Assembly: GCA_036852015.1 (NCBI GenBank)
Contig: JAANDG010000263.1
Span: 62,001-126,000 of the forward strand
Direction of reading: 5' to 3'
DNA from: Pelodera strongyloides
Taxonomy: Eukaryota > Nematoda > Chromadorea > Rhabditida > Rhabditidae
Length of the DNA: 64,000 nt
Positions within the stretch are counted from its first letter, which is position 1. The number at the start of each line of letters is the position of its first letter. The notes under the pieces are model-generated. The model was not told where the DNA came from and searched no databases. It saw only the letters and a list, made by a program, of their open reading frames with translations. This document shows positions 24,503 through 36,441 of this stretch, piece after piece. A program made the translations under genes and the position numbers.

Positions 24503-24670
24503 TTAAATCAGTATTGTACCTACTTTGGAAATTTTATATAGGATACGCATTTCCTATGTATCCTGTGCAAATTTTTGGTGCCCGTCCGAATCTTACGGCA
24601 CCAAATTTACATAGTATAGGATATGTGTATCATATGCAAATTTCCCAAAGTAGGTACAATATTGCTTTAA
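24503..24670. mobile_element. TTAA-bounded palindromic MITE, TTTGGAAA family
   Basis: Left TTAAATCAGTATTGTACC and right GGTACAATATTGCTTTAA are inverted, and the inner arms (ACTTTGGAAATTTTATATAG and its partner) also pair. Almost the whole element folds on itself. It is a relative of 38358-38528. Confidence 0.8.
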
Positions 24671-24913
24671 GAGGTCTGTTTTATCATGTATCATTGGTAC
24701 GTTTTTCCAAATGGAGAACTTTGCAATAGCCTCCGGATATGGTATGAGATGATCTGCGGTTGGTTGGTTCATTTTATGCACCACTTTGTGCCCAGACACA
24801 ATTGGTGCAAGTGACGGGGCATTTCCTGTAATTACTTGAAAGTTGTAATTGTAAATTGTGATATTTAGTAGTATTACGTTGCGTGGACGGTTTGTGATAG
24901 TTTTGTCGCAGTT

Positions 24914-25160
24914 CACCTCATTTCCTTTTGTTAATTTGAGCTGGTGCTGGTGTGCTGCCGGCGACCAGTGTCTGGCGGGCAGACAAAGCGGAACCGGAAG
25001 CATATACACGAGAAAGCAGTTATCGGGCTTACTTTTCAAATTCACTTGTCCTACCACTTTAACTGACTTATGCCACATCATTTCCCCTATGTTAATATGA
25101 GAATTGGGGAGCTGCCAGCATCGATACGGACCAGTGTCTGGCCGGCAGACAAAGGAGCGG
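24914..25160. repeat. Two diverged direct copies with CCAGTGTCTGGC
   Basis: Segments at 24914-24993 and 25073-25159 share CTCATTTCC-like starts, a GCTGCC core, CCAGTGTCTGGCnGGCAGAC and AAAGnnGCGG. They are separated by about 80 bp. Confidence 0.6.
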
Positions 25161-26481
25161 GGAGTGGGTTTTCTGCCGGCTCGCAGCTCCCGTCCTCTCA
25201 CTTTTCAAACAGCTGATCTCTGAGTAGGGGAAGTGAGATAGATAGAAACCCACGTGTGCCTGTTGGCAGACTCGGTGATCTTTTTATTGAGGCTGGGCTG
25301 ACTGGAATTCGGACTCAAGATCAAAATTGAATACAATTTAAGTAACTTTTTGTGAGGTGTTATGGGAGTTTGTTTGTGTAATTACTAAGAACTACTTCAG
25401 CTTGGAGAATGCTTGCGTATGAAATGTCTGTTTAGTTGTTCGAAAAAAAAATAGGGTGCGCCACACGCGCGCCGCGCACCACCTCTAGGGTGCGCGGCGG
25501 GGGCGCCAGGGTTGCGCTAACATCATATGTTGCGTACCTGCCGCGCCTTCCCTAAATGGTGCACCAAGTGAAATAGAACAACAGTGGCGCACGCTAATGG
25601 GGGTGCTATGAGATTGGAAGCTGGAGTGAGCCAATGGCACTATGTAAATTTGGTGAAGTATCGTTTCTTTTAGTTTTGCTTTGCAAGAGGGAGGGACAGC
25701 GTCCATGCCTATAAAGAAGTTGATTACTGTTGGTTTTAAATGGTGTTTAAGCAATATGATGACTTATTAGTATCGGATTTATTAATAAACCAAAATAAGG
25801 CTCCCCAGGGTTGGCAGCTTCCCCTCCCCACCGCTACCCTTTTTGACAGTCTACGGCTGGGCGTCTGCACTTGCACTTTGCCACTGGCTGGCCATACTGC
25901 GCATCCTCGAAGCGCACGCTCTCTCGTTACCTTTGGGGCGAGCTGCCAGACTGTTCTGACAGCCTGACCCCGGCCTCTGTCTTTTTTCTTTTCTCGGCTC
26001 AGCAGCCCCTCGCCTCTCTCACTTTTGCGCACTCTCTGGCCTAGTGCTCGGTCTGCACGTTGCGTGCAAGTCGCTCTTTTCGATGTCGCGCCCCGGGTCT
26101 CTTCGTTTAGCACGCTCTCTCTGCGGCTGCCTCGCTCCTGCATGTTGCGGGCATGTCTCTCCTCTAGACGGTCTGACTGTCGCGTGTTGTTTCACTACTT
26201 TCCACCGTTTTTCGAATCTTTCTGCTTTTTGGCTCTCGTTATTCTCGGCTTTTGTGCCCAGAAGTTGTTGCTATATTCGGATTTCGGTGTTATCCTCTGC
26301 TAAATTGAGAGGATATTCCGCACAGTGCACATTTTGCACCAACCAGCGTTCCCTGTTATTTGTTATTCCCTAGTTGTTACCTTTTTTGTTTTTCTCCGGG
26401 TTTATTCTCTACATTGCGTGGTAGCGTGTTTCTCTATTTACCGGTAATACTACTCCTATCTATCCCCTGTATTCTGAGCAG

Positions 26482-29400
26482 TTCAAGATGTTCGTCCATC
26501 CCAGAGCGCCTCCTTTGGTGCCTGTACAGATGATACCCACTCATCTGCCGCCTCCCGGTATGGTTGGGCACCCTTCTGGCCCGGGACACTTTCCCATGCC
26601 GGTGGTCCCATTTACCCAGATTTGCCACCCGCCCCCGCCTTTGCCCATGCCTCGTCGGAGGCCCACCCCCGCATTTACTATGATGCCGGTGAGAAAGCAG
26701 CACCATCAGATGAGGAGATATTCACATGAGAATAGTAAAAGATTCGAGCATCATGGAAGATATTCTCACTATTCAAATTTGTCCAATGACACATCTATGC
26801 CTGGGTGTGGGTCTAGTGTAGCTTCTTCGGCTGCGAGCACTTCGAGCAGTCACAGTGACCGAGATGTAAGTTAATTGGATAATTATTGAGTTAATTAGAT
26901 AATTACTTCTTGTTAATTGCTTTTTATGTCCTTAATTCTTAATTGTCTTTTTTCTTGTTATTATGCCAAATCTGTCATTGAAAATTGAACGCTATTTCTT
27001 CTTTTTATTGGATTTTGCCCAGCGCTCTATTGTATCGCTCAAATGTCCTTGTACTCGTGATTCGCGAATGTTTCTGTCAAAACAGTTTCCTTTATTAATG
27101 TATTGATTTTGAGCCACGGGACATTTGAAATAATATATAGGAATACAAAGTCGTAGAATGCTAGATGGAATCATTGTTCACACGTTTCCAATAACTCGCG
27201 CTTTCTCTTCATTTATCGGCGTTCCTGCATTCATCGTTTATTATTTTCCCAAACAGCGCTAGTTAGAAAGGGGACCTAGATTTATCGGGTTGAAATGCGA
27301 TGTAAATTGTTTTGGAAGCATGGAAATTGTATTTGAGAGGTATTATTTCACACATGGTTGGGTCTGACCTTTTAGGCCCCGGGATTATTTTTGACACACA
27401 TTTGTTGTTTGAAGTACGATACCCGACTCATTGGTATAACGGGCATGCATTTGATTTTAGTGTGTTTGATCAATGTTCTTGGTTTCGTTTAATTACATGG
27501 ACTTGGGAGCAACTGTTTTGTGGTTTTGTCTTTACGAGTGTTTTTCATTTTTTTCCATTGATCCTTTCTTTCTTTCCCTCTTATTTTCTTTCTTTTGCAC
27601 TTTCTACGTTCTCTTCAAAAAACGCGGTGTTCGATTGGTTATGGCCATGATCCAAAATGGCAGTCTGAATGATAAAACGATAAAATGTTGCGACTCGGTC
27701 TGCTTTTTGTGAGCGCGCTATGGTAGTAGCTCGCTGGTAATTGATAAAGACAAAAACGAGGTGATAAGGCCTTATGTGTCTTCAGCAACTGTCTGAAGAC
27801 AGATTAGTGATTAGGGGTAGCGAACGAAGACTTTGTTTAAAGCGAAGTACCTGCCGTTTTTTGAAAGCATCGAGTACATCAGCATTCGTGTTCAGATTAT
27901 GCAAACGAACATAAATTAGAATAAAAAATTGTCCGCGATCGCGATGCGTTTCAAAATTCGGCTGGTATTTCGCTTTAAGTTAGAATCACTTTTTAGATGG
28001 TAAGGTGACATTATTTATTCTGATGCAGGGGATGTGTATGCCAGTCTTGTCTTTGCAAAGACTTGTGCTAAGCTAGACAGCTAGATACTGCTTTGTGCGC
28101 AATAAATTAAAAATAGAAAATATTACTTATTACATACTACGTTGGTTTTCATGGAATGATGGAATTCGAAAGATTGCTTGTGTTTTTGGATTTTTTTTGT
28201 CCCAAGTTTCAATTCGTTTGCATAGAAAAATGACATTGGGCGCCGCGAACCGTTTGTTATTGGTTTCGTGTAGCCAGTGGTTGTTTGAGAGTGAAGGGTT
28301 TTTTTTCGAAGATTTTCGTTTTTTTACGCGAACGCGCAGTTGCCTGCCTTCAGCAAACCAACAAAGAGCTGTATTGCACCACAACACTGTGACACTGGTA
28401 TTTTCCTAATTTCTAGCTAAACTTTACGGTATGCAAATATCCTTCCATGTTTTTTTGTTTGTAAAAATAAAAGAGCACTATGTAAGCTAATTTGTGTGTA
28501 AGTAGGAAAACATAGTATATATCGAGTAAGTAGGTTGTAGTGGTGAACTGATTTTTGGTTCGAACACGAAGCATGACTACTTGTACATTTTGTTCATTGT
28601 GTGCCCTAAATAGAGTAAGTGCCTCGTGATGCATTTCCTCTCTCAATTTTTCTCTGTAGATCTAATAAAAGACTTGTTTACATAACTTAGTGTCAGTATT
28701 CGATTTTCTTATCTTGATTCATCATCTTCTTAATACTTCTGTTATGGTGTGAGGTTGTGAAAAGGAGTCGAACTTTTGGACTGATGCACGTGTATTGAAT
28801 ATTGATCTAGAAATCTGGATGTTAAAATGTTTCAACTCATTTACTGTTTTAGTGTAATTGGAAATATCAGGGGGATCGTGTGGCATAATTTCATTCTAGC
28901 CGTCAACTTAATTAAGTTTGACGCTTTATTGAGAAATAAAAGTCTGAAGGGATATATACTGATAATAGGTTCGGTTCTAAGGCTTAAGTTTGACTTTATC
29001 AACTTATCCGCTCTATTCTAGGTGTCCTCGCAGGATAGCGGTCGGGCGACAGGCGGGCTCGCCTCCTCGCTTTCGCCCATGGATGAGAGCAGCGAGGGCA
29101 TCCAGCCACAGTATGAATTTGAGATTCCCAACAACCTGGTTGGATTGGTCATTGGAGTCAAAGGAAAGACGATAAGAGTGAGTTTTCTTGTGTCATTTTT
29201 TGTTGAATTGAAAACATCCATTCTCCGTTCCTCATCATGGCCTCATGATGGGAGTTTTTTCGTACGAAAGAATATGGGACGTTGGTTCTAAACCTCAGTT
29301 AATGTCTAATGTTAGTTCTGAAGTGATAAATGATTAGATGAGAACTATGTTCTATGTTGACCAATGTTCGTATTCTTTGTTTATACAGTTCCTTATTATT

Positions 29401-32245
29401 CTAGGAATTGACGATCCGTGCCGGTGTTCGAATGCTCATCCGTCCACATCACACGCCCACCAAAGTGGATTCACATCAGATTTGTCAGGTATTATATTCA
29501 TATTCATACTTTTTATTTCCTTGGATTGTTGGATATTTTCACATCGTACGGATCCAACTTTCAATGAAGCATTCATATCCAAAATAAAGCACTGCGTTTT
29601 TATTTTCTGTTCTAGAATTAACCGACCGTATCCTTTTTTAGCGTTTTGATATGGTGCGTTTTAGGTAGCAATTGTGTATATTTTTTGCGTTAAATGGATG
29701 CTCAAACTCTGGTATTTAAGATTTGCCTACATATGTTTTGTTTGCAGGTTCGCGGTAAACGCGACAGCATAAACAAGTGTTTGTGCATGTTGAGAAGACG
29801 GTTCCCTCCGGATCGTTTCCCCGATCTGAATCTCCAGCCGGTGATGCCTCCCCCGCTACCCAACAACCTATTCGACGCACTGCACACCCAACCGACCTGG
29901 GTGAGTGATTGTAGTTTGGAGTTTGAACTATGGTTGTAGTTTGCGCTTTGTGTAAATTCACACAGTATGCCTGAATAATGCACATTGTGAATGTGCATTA
30001 TTCAGGCATACTGTGTGAATGTGATTTTTTTGTGCTTTATTTAGTAGCTGCATTTTTTATAGGTTTGGGTGTTAATTAGGTTAATGGTTTGTGTTTTTTT
30101 TTTACATTTATCCAAAATTTTATTTTTTACATTTATCCAAAACACAGCTCCTTTCTTCTCGTCTCGGTCGGCGTGGGGCGCGGAAAGTTTTCCCCCGCTG
30201 AAACGACTCCCAGTTCATTTGTACTTTCTTTGTTTCGGGGAGAACTCGTTTTCAACTGTAGATGCACTTTTTTCACTGGACTAGGGCGGGGAGAGCAGTG
30301 GGATTGCGTATTTATGTGTGGGGTATTGTTGAACCTTATTACCGTTACTTGGGCTTGGGTACATTATGGTTAATGCAATCTGGATATATTTTGTTCCTGG
30401 TAACGACGAGGATAATTTGGTACCCTTTGCAATTACAATTGCTCGATAATTAGTGTACTAATTCAGCTGACACTGCCCGAGACTGTGCCCACAGAAGTTG
30501 TCGTGTCATCAATGCTGGACCCTGGCCATATCTTTATTCAACAACCCACGCACCCTTCCTTCTCGTCCCTTTCGATCCTGGACCGATACATGCTCCACCT
30601 CTACTCCCAACAAGAGGGAATCCCGGTGCTCCCTAAACCGTGCGAGAGTGAGTCCCTTTCTTTGCTTGTTTTGTGGAAGATACGAACGATTTTGGGCTGT
30701 ATAGTTTTTTAGAATGTGTAGAGCGGTAATCTGGAACGTTTGTGTATGTTTCATGACCTACGTATTTTTCGTTTGTCCTTTGAATTGTACGCAGCCGAGG
30801 TTTTTGGGTTAGGGTTAGCCAAATACTATTCGTGACTATTGACTACGTGGTTTTTATTTAAAAAAAAGATTATTGAAATGTCTTAAATCTTATTTACTAT
30901 GCTTTCAGCCGGACTTTTGTGTGCCGCCCCGGTCCTCGGAGCGTGGTTCCGTGCAGTCACAGTCGTGTACTATAATGAGACAGATGAGGCAAATTTTTGT
31001 TTATTTTTCGTATTTATGCTTGTTGTTGGGTGAAATTCTAGAATTTTCATTGTATACTAATTGCCGGCTATAATACTTGTGAAAAAGGTGGTGTCTGTGC
31101 TGTGCAACAATGTTTTTAGTTGTTAGGGTAATATACTGCGCTATATTTGATGTTAAACGAGGTTGTCTTTCTGTAACTATTATCATTGATGCCTAATATG
31201 TCTCCAGGTGCTCGTCCGCTTTGTCGATTATGGAGGCTATACACGACTACCGCGCGCCGATTTACGGCAGATCAGAACGGATCTGATGACCCTCCCCTTC
31301 CAAGCCATAGAATGCTATATGGCACATGTCCAACCGGTCGATGGTGAGCAAGTTGAACTTGTTTTGTTTCCATTTTGAATTTGCTGTCAGTGGACTGTGT
31401 CAAGGTTTCACGATGGATGGGGCACATACTTAAGACGGCTATTAGATATAAACATCAAACTGTAAAAATAAGATTTTTTATTTATTGAATAATGTTATTT
31501 TCATAATGCGTATTCAGGTACATGGCAATGGAACGAAGAAGCCATCGAACTGTTTAAGAAGATGTGTATGGGTAAAGTGATTGAGGCGCATATGATTGGC
31601 TATCATGTGGACGACAAGGTGCCCTTCATAGAGCTCTCTGTGCCCAATGATGAGGGAAAGGTGAGTATACTTGTTTTCCTATGGGTACAGTACCTATGCT
31701 TTCTTCTTTTTTTCTGGTGAGTTTAAAGGTATGACTTTCTGTGAAAAGGTTAGTATGTAAATCATTTGAGTGTCCGATATATTCAAGCGATATATGATAT
31801 ATTTATTGTTTCCTTTGCCAGATTGTCCGATTCGACCGAGTTTTAATGGACGCTGGAGTTGCAAAGGCTTCGGATCCTTCAAAGGTTAGTTAGATTTTGG
31901 TTTTTGTTTGTTTCGGAATTATTTTTGTCTGTATTTTTTTTCCTCTATAGCTCTTTCAGTGTATGTATAGGCTGAATTTGCTTGCTTCACCTGGTTTATT
32001 ATTCGAATTAAATGAGTCGGATCTGTGTGTGAGTCGTACGTTAAAGGTTTGTAGGTCTAATTTTTGACCAGCCCCATTGGAAAGGCACTTTCTGAAGGCG
32101 GAGAAATATCGGGTACTTTTGTTTCTTTATGTCTGAATTCATAACCGTGTTTGTTTAGCTTGTGCGATTGGGACACGTCAGGAAGACAACAGCAACGGCA
32201 GTCTCTCCAGTGGAACTGGAACCTTCTTCGTCTCCGGAATTTTAG
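26482..32245 (+). CDS. AKAP1: A-kinase anchor protein 1 homologue (KH + Tudor)
   Basis: The homologue of AKAP1, which tethers protein kinase A and mRNA at the mitochondrial outer membrane. Exons: 26482-26865, 29022-29177, 29405-29488, 29748-29900, 30467-30647, 30909-30988, 31208-31343, 31518-31660, 31822-31884, 32159-32245; 486 codons from ATG 26488. The first exon is Pro-rich (PPPGMVGHPSGP, HPPPPLPMPRRRP), then Ser-rich. The KH domain begins YEFEIPNNLVGLVIGVKGKT, with the GVKG loop. The Tudor region contains HIFIQQPTHPSF, GAWFRAVTVVYYNETDE and VLVRFVDYGGYTRLP, then TLPFQAIECYMA, all in the AKAP1 order. The intron after GATGAG (30988) starts GC. AG stands 6 nt before the ATG, so this first exon may be a trans-spliced alternative start; in phase it could also follow the 15808 exon. 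The Tudor fold may bind dimethyl-arginine, by family knowledge. Confidence 0.95.
27837..27978. mobile_element. TTAA-bounded MITE, CCGGCCGG family
   Basis: TTAAAGCGAAGTACCTGCCG at the left and GGCTGGTATTTCGCTTTAA at the right, in the intron after the Pro-rich AKAP1 exon. Confidence 0.8.
29956..30020. repeat. Perfect 31-bp stem, 3-nt loop hairpin
   Basis: Two 31-bp arms (starting ATTCACACAGTATGCC) are exact reverse complements separated by GTG. It is in an AKAP1 intron, 56 bp after the donor at 29901. In RNA it would be a strong hairpin; it may be a young foldback insertion or a small-RNA source. Confidence 0.95.
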
Positions 32246-35200
32246 AGTAATTACCCGTTCCGTAGTACTTGGCTAATTGTCTGATGTAATTGCTAATTGC
32301 CCTCCCCTCTGTCCCTCTCTGTAACTATATCAGAAAGCTGTAGCAAAGCATATCACAGTCTCTCTCTCTCTCGACGTCCCTCTTTGTTTTCGCCGTGTTT
32401 GTGTATTTTGTCGTATCGCTTCTTTCTTTTTGCAGTAATATATTGGCTTTTAAGTCTTCAAATCAGTCACAGTAGTTTAAGTGGGATGGTGTTCAAATCT
32501 ACACATTGCCTCGATTTAATAACCTTGTTTTAAAGCTGGACGGACTCGTTTCCCTGGCATAAGATTTTCTTTGTGTTCTCTAACAATTCACACACATTTG
32601 TTTTGCTTTGGCCAAATACGCCGTGTATGCAATCTCCAGCCTATTCGACTACAACTATTTGGTTTCTGATTTCTTTTGTTTTTGTTTGGTTTTCCAGCTG
32701 TTCTTTTTAGTGTTATGCGGAATTTTGGGTGTGGTTAGATGAAGAAAGATACAGCTTTAGTTTTAGATCCGTATAGTATCTATTTAGTACCATGACCCGA
32801 GATTCCGTAGTTACTTTGTTACAATGCGCGGTTGTTTCCTGAACAGACGGTTGTAGTTACTTTATTATTATTATTTTATTCTTTGTTGTTTTCTCTATAG
32901 CTTTCTTTTCTTGTTTGGTTGAAACGTTGTCCATATATAGTAGTGGAATCAGTGTTCCGTTTTCCCAATGGCGATTAATTGCCTGTTGTGTCTTTTCCAG
33001 TGTACTGTGCTTCACAATGGCCAACCCATGTTCGTGTACACTTTAAAGATTGTAGTCTTGGGCACTGTGCTGATTATGGCCGGGTCCTGTGCTGTTCCGG
33101 GAAAGACTTTTGATGCACGGTGCTAGCACAGGTCCGGACATATCATAATGGTCCTTCCTCCTTCATGTGCATGTTCTTTGAAGAGTTTATGCTTTTTCCT
33201 TTTTGAAAGTGGAATTCTAAACTTGTGTAACCATAATTTTGTTAGTTTCTAGCTTTCTAATCACACAAAACCCTCCATAAAAATTGTTATATTTGTTTGC
33301 AGCCATTATCAACCTCCGGACGCCCCCTATATTTGTCATTTGTTGTTAGTTTTTATCTGATTTAGTATATCCTGATACCTTTCTGTTATTTGCATATGAA
33401 CCCCGACGGCGTAGTTATCTCTAACACTTTTTTATATTTGTAATTGTTTCTGTGTAATATATGGTAATGGTATACTACACCGCTTAGGCCTTCAGTGCAA
33501 AATTTTTACTACTGTCCCTAACTCATTCCGTAGCTACAGAAATGAACACAAGCTTTTGTATCGGTATGGTAATTTCTTTTGTGAGTATGCAAATTTTTGT
33601 TTCGCTGCTCTCCATTGACCGTACACTATTCATGCTTCTCCCAAAAGAGTCTGTAGAAAGTTGTTTTTCTTGTTTTCGTTTTCTGTTCTGTTTTCTTTCT
33701 TTGTTTCATTATTTTCTAGTTATGGGCATCAGCTGGGCCCGTCCCCTCTAGTTATTTGGCAGATTAGACGGTAGAGTTGTGGACCTTGTATGCTAATTTT
33801 TAGAAATGCACATCGCTACCGTCTAGAAGCTGACTTTTCCCTTTCTCGACACTGGGTTTCCTTTTTCATCCGCTCATTTCAAAAGAAGTCTGACTAATTA
33901 ATTAATCATTTATTTTCTAGATCTACAGTAGATGTGTGAGTGTTTTGGGTGGTAGATTGTAGCCATATATGGATTTATATGTAGTTTCTAGCGGGAATCG
34001 CCTAAAGCACTCACGAACGCAGAATTATTCATGTTGTAGTGCACGTACCTTTATATAGAAGTGTCATTTCTTCAATGTCTAATTGTCGGTGTGCGCCACC
34101 ATCATGAATGTTCTGTTTAAACCGTAGTATTATAGGCTCTGATTCTTGTGAACTGGTAATTGTTCCATTTGGGAGTAAATTGGAAATTACCAGTAAATGG
34201 AAATGAGGGCTGCTAATTATAATATCGGTTGTTCTATTCTTGTGTCAGTACCGTATCGATTGAGTTTACGGTAGTGACATCCAATAGTAAAATATCGACC
34301 GTTTTTATGCGATGGGCGCGCAGCTGTGTACATTTTCATGTATGTTTCTGTCCGTTTGTTGCTTTTCTTTATTATTATTTTCCTAAATAATGTGTCGCTG
34401 TAAGTAACTCACTCCCCCAGTACTACTATCAGTTTATGTTTAGACATTTTGACAATAAAATATTTTCCGGAAGGTGGTTTTGTTTCACTTAGTGTTGGGG
34501 AAACAGGGTTTGGTTTGTGTTTAGTGTTATGCCCTCAAGACAACGGTAGCTTAATCGAAACAAAAATTGGTTGTGATGTTTGCTGAAATGACGATTAATT
34601 GATTTTCATAATTGGAAGGCCACACAATACGTGACGGCGGTACATCCCACATGGAACGCAGGGTGTTCTTCGAAATACCGTAGATGAGAACCGCAATCTA
34701 CAGTGCAGCTCTGTTGGTGATGCTTATTTGGCATTGAGCACGAGGGCGGCAACGCTTGATTGAGCCTAGGCAGCATTGGGATCTGAGATATGGTGAGTTA
34801 GATACGCAAGTTCTGGGGGAAACTGTAGACGAGACAACCGAAACTTGTCACTCTTCGTCAGCTAAGTCGATCAAATTAGAAAAGAGGAGATAAAGTAATC
34901 AACGCCAGAGAAGCAAGTGAAACATTAAAATCTATGAGGTTGACAACCTTTAGCCGTAAAGGAGAAGAGTTCATGCGTTTCTTGTAAATGTAAACCGAGT
35001 GAAGAGAGATTGTTTTCCTTCAGAAACTGACTTCCAAATATCCATCACAAAAAGAAATGTCTTACAATTAGAGGAGATGAGCACATGAAAACGGGCCCGA
35101 TATGGCCCGATTACTGATATGGCCGCGATCAAGGCCGGATTTTTTGAGGGACTTGATCGGGCCCATATATCCCATATCGGGGTTATTGGTTTCCCATGCA

Positions 35201-35610
35201 TGAAAGTCATCATATTGATGCACGCATTTAACGATTAGAATATTTAACTGTTAGTGTACTTAATATCACCACGCACTTTGCTGAATACAACATATTACGC
35301 TTGCACAACAAGAAATGTGTTGTCTCAGATCCCGGAGCCACAAGGAGTATCTGTTTCAGTTATAAAACCGCAAGTATGTTTAATCGAATGAAATTTTTAA
35401 GCACCTGCCGTGCTATTCCTAGCATTGGGTATATACCCTAGGGAATGGTACCTTAGAATTGGTACCCTTGCGGTGGTTGTAGTTAAGAGACGCGTGCCTG
35501 GGTACATGCGTTACAGGTGGTCGGCTGAACCGGTGGGCATGCAAGTACACGGTCCGGGTCCATAACCTTAGGAGAGCGGGGCAGATTGTTGGGATTTACG
35601 TCGGAGTATT

Positions 35611-35855
35611 AGGGCGCATTCGAGTTGGACATTTTCCGGAAAAGAAAAGAAAAAAGTGGTTCGAGATGGACACCCAGAAAAAAAATAATACACGCAAAAT
35701 AATTGTCGAAAATGCAATTGTACCGTAATTGAAACTAAAATCAATCGATCATTTGCATGTGTATGCGTGGCAATTGCATTCTTTTCTGGTGAAATCCATC
35801 TCGAACCACTTTTTTCCTTTTCTTTTCCGGAAAATGTCCAACTCGAATGCGCCCT
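35611..35855. mobile_element. Foldback MITE, AGGGCGCATTCGAGT family
   Basis: Inverted ends AGGGCGCATTCGAGTTGGAC and GTCCAACTCGAATGCGCCCT, with a further paired block GGAAAAGAAAAG...GTGGTTCGAGATGGA. The same termini occur at 55793-55992. Confidence 0.85.
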
Positions 35856-36004
35856 TAGTAAAGAAAGTTGTCTCGGCCGCTAGTAATTACGTATATTTGT
35901 AAAAGTATGCCGAGAGATACTTCTGCGGCCAGGCCAGATTCTCGCGAGCGCACTAACGGCCCTTTCACAAAGCGAAGAGATGGCGAATTTCAATTTTCGC
36001 CAAG

Positions 36005-36119
36005 TTATCGCGACTACCTTGCGCCGCGCGAAATTTTCGCAGTTGTCGCGCCTATCTTGCGTCGCGCAAAATTTTCGCAGTTGTCGCGCCTACCTTTAGC
36101 CGCGCGAAATTTACTCGCC
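36005..36119. repeat. 38-bp tandem repeat, 3 copies
   Basis: Unit like TTGTCGCGCCTACCTTGCGC followed by CGCGCGAAATTTTCGCAG. It is repeated three times with the last copy diverged, and is G+C-richer than its surroundings. Confidence 0.85.
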
Positions 36120-36270
36120 AAGGTTTCACTGTGCACAATCCGAGTTACGTCAAGGTTTGTTATTGATTAGTTTCCGTGGATGTCAGCAAAGGTCTTACAA
36201 TGGGGGAATTGTACGACTGATATGAAAGTTTTCAAGCGAGGGCGCAGGATCGGGAACGTGCGTAAGACTA

Positions 36271-36441
36271 TTAAAGAGAAATACCGGCCGGTTTTTGAAA
36301 CACATAGAGTACACCAGCATTCTTGTGCAGCTTATACAAATGAACATAAATTAGAATAAAAAATCGAGAGAAATTCGAGCAACTTATAAGAATTCAGCAG
36401 TCCACGATGCGTTTCAAAAACCGGCCGGTATATCGCTTTAA
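36271..36441. mobile_element. TTAA-bounded MITE, CCGGCCGG family, well preserved
   Basis: TTAAAGAGAAATACCGGCCGG-type left end and CCGGCCGGTATATCGCTTTA A right end. The arms TTTTTGAAAC / GTTTCAAAAA are exact. Confidence 0.85.

Larger units (their letters stand above)
23226..26481. other. Intronic/promoter-like interval before the Pro-rich AKAP1 exon
   Basis: No supported gene. It contains a (TA)n run at 23563-23582, a MITE at 24503-24670, a partial duplication at 24914-25160 and a small GC-rich inverted repeat near 25470-25500 (CGCCGCGCACC...GGTGCGCGGCG). From about 25800 to 26300 it turns C+G- and CT-rich, which would suit a promoter and 5' region for the 26.5-kb exon. Long minus-strand frames here look like composition artefacts. 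Confidence 0.45.

Noticed and set aside
24593..25201. 202-codon minus-strand frame
   Set aside because: It overlaps the TTAA MITE at 24503-24670 and the noncoding duplication; no domain, and the duplicated parts are not kept in frame.
25736..26143. 135-codon Arg/Glu-rich minus frame
   Set aside because: It is antisense to a CT-rich promoter-like stretch; purine-rich composition gives Arg/Glu codons without a real gene.
30800..30825. GGGTTAGGGTTAG telomere-like word
   Set aside because: Only two units, within an AKAP1 intron, and not the TTAGGC type expected of nematodes; likely chance.
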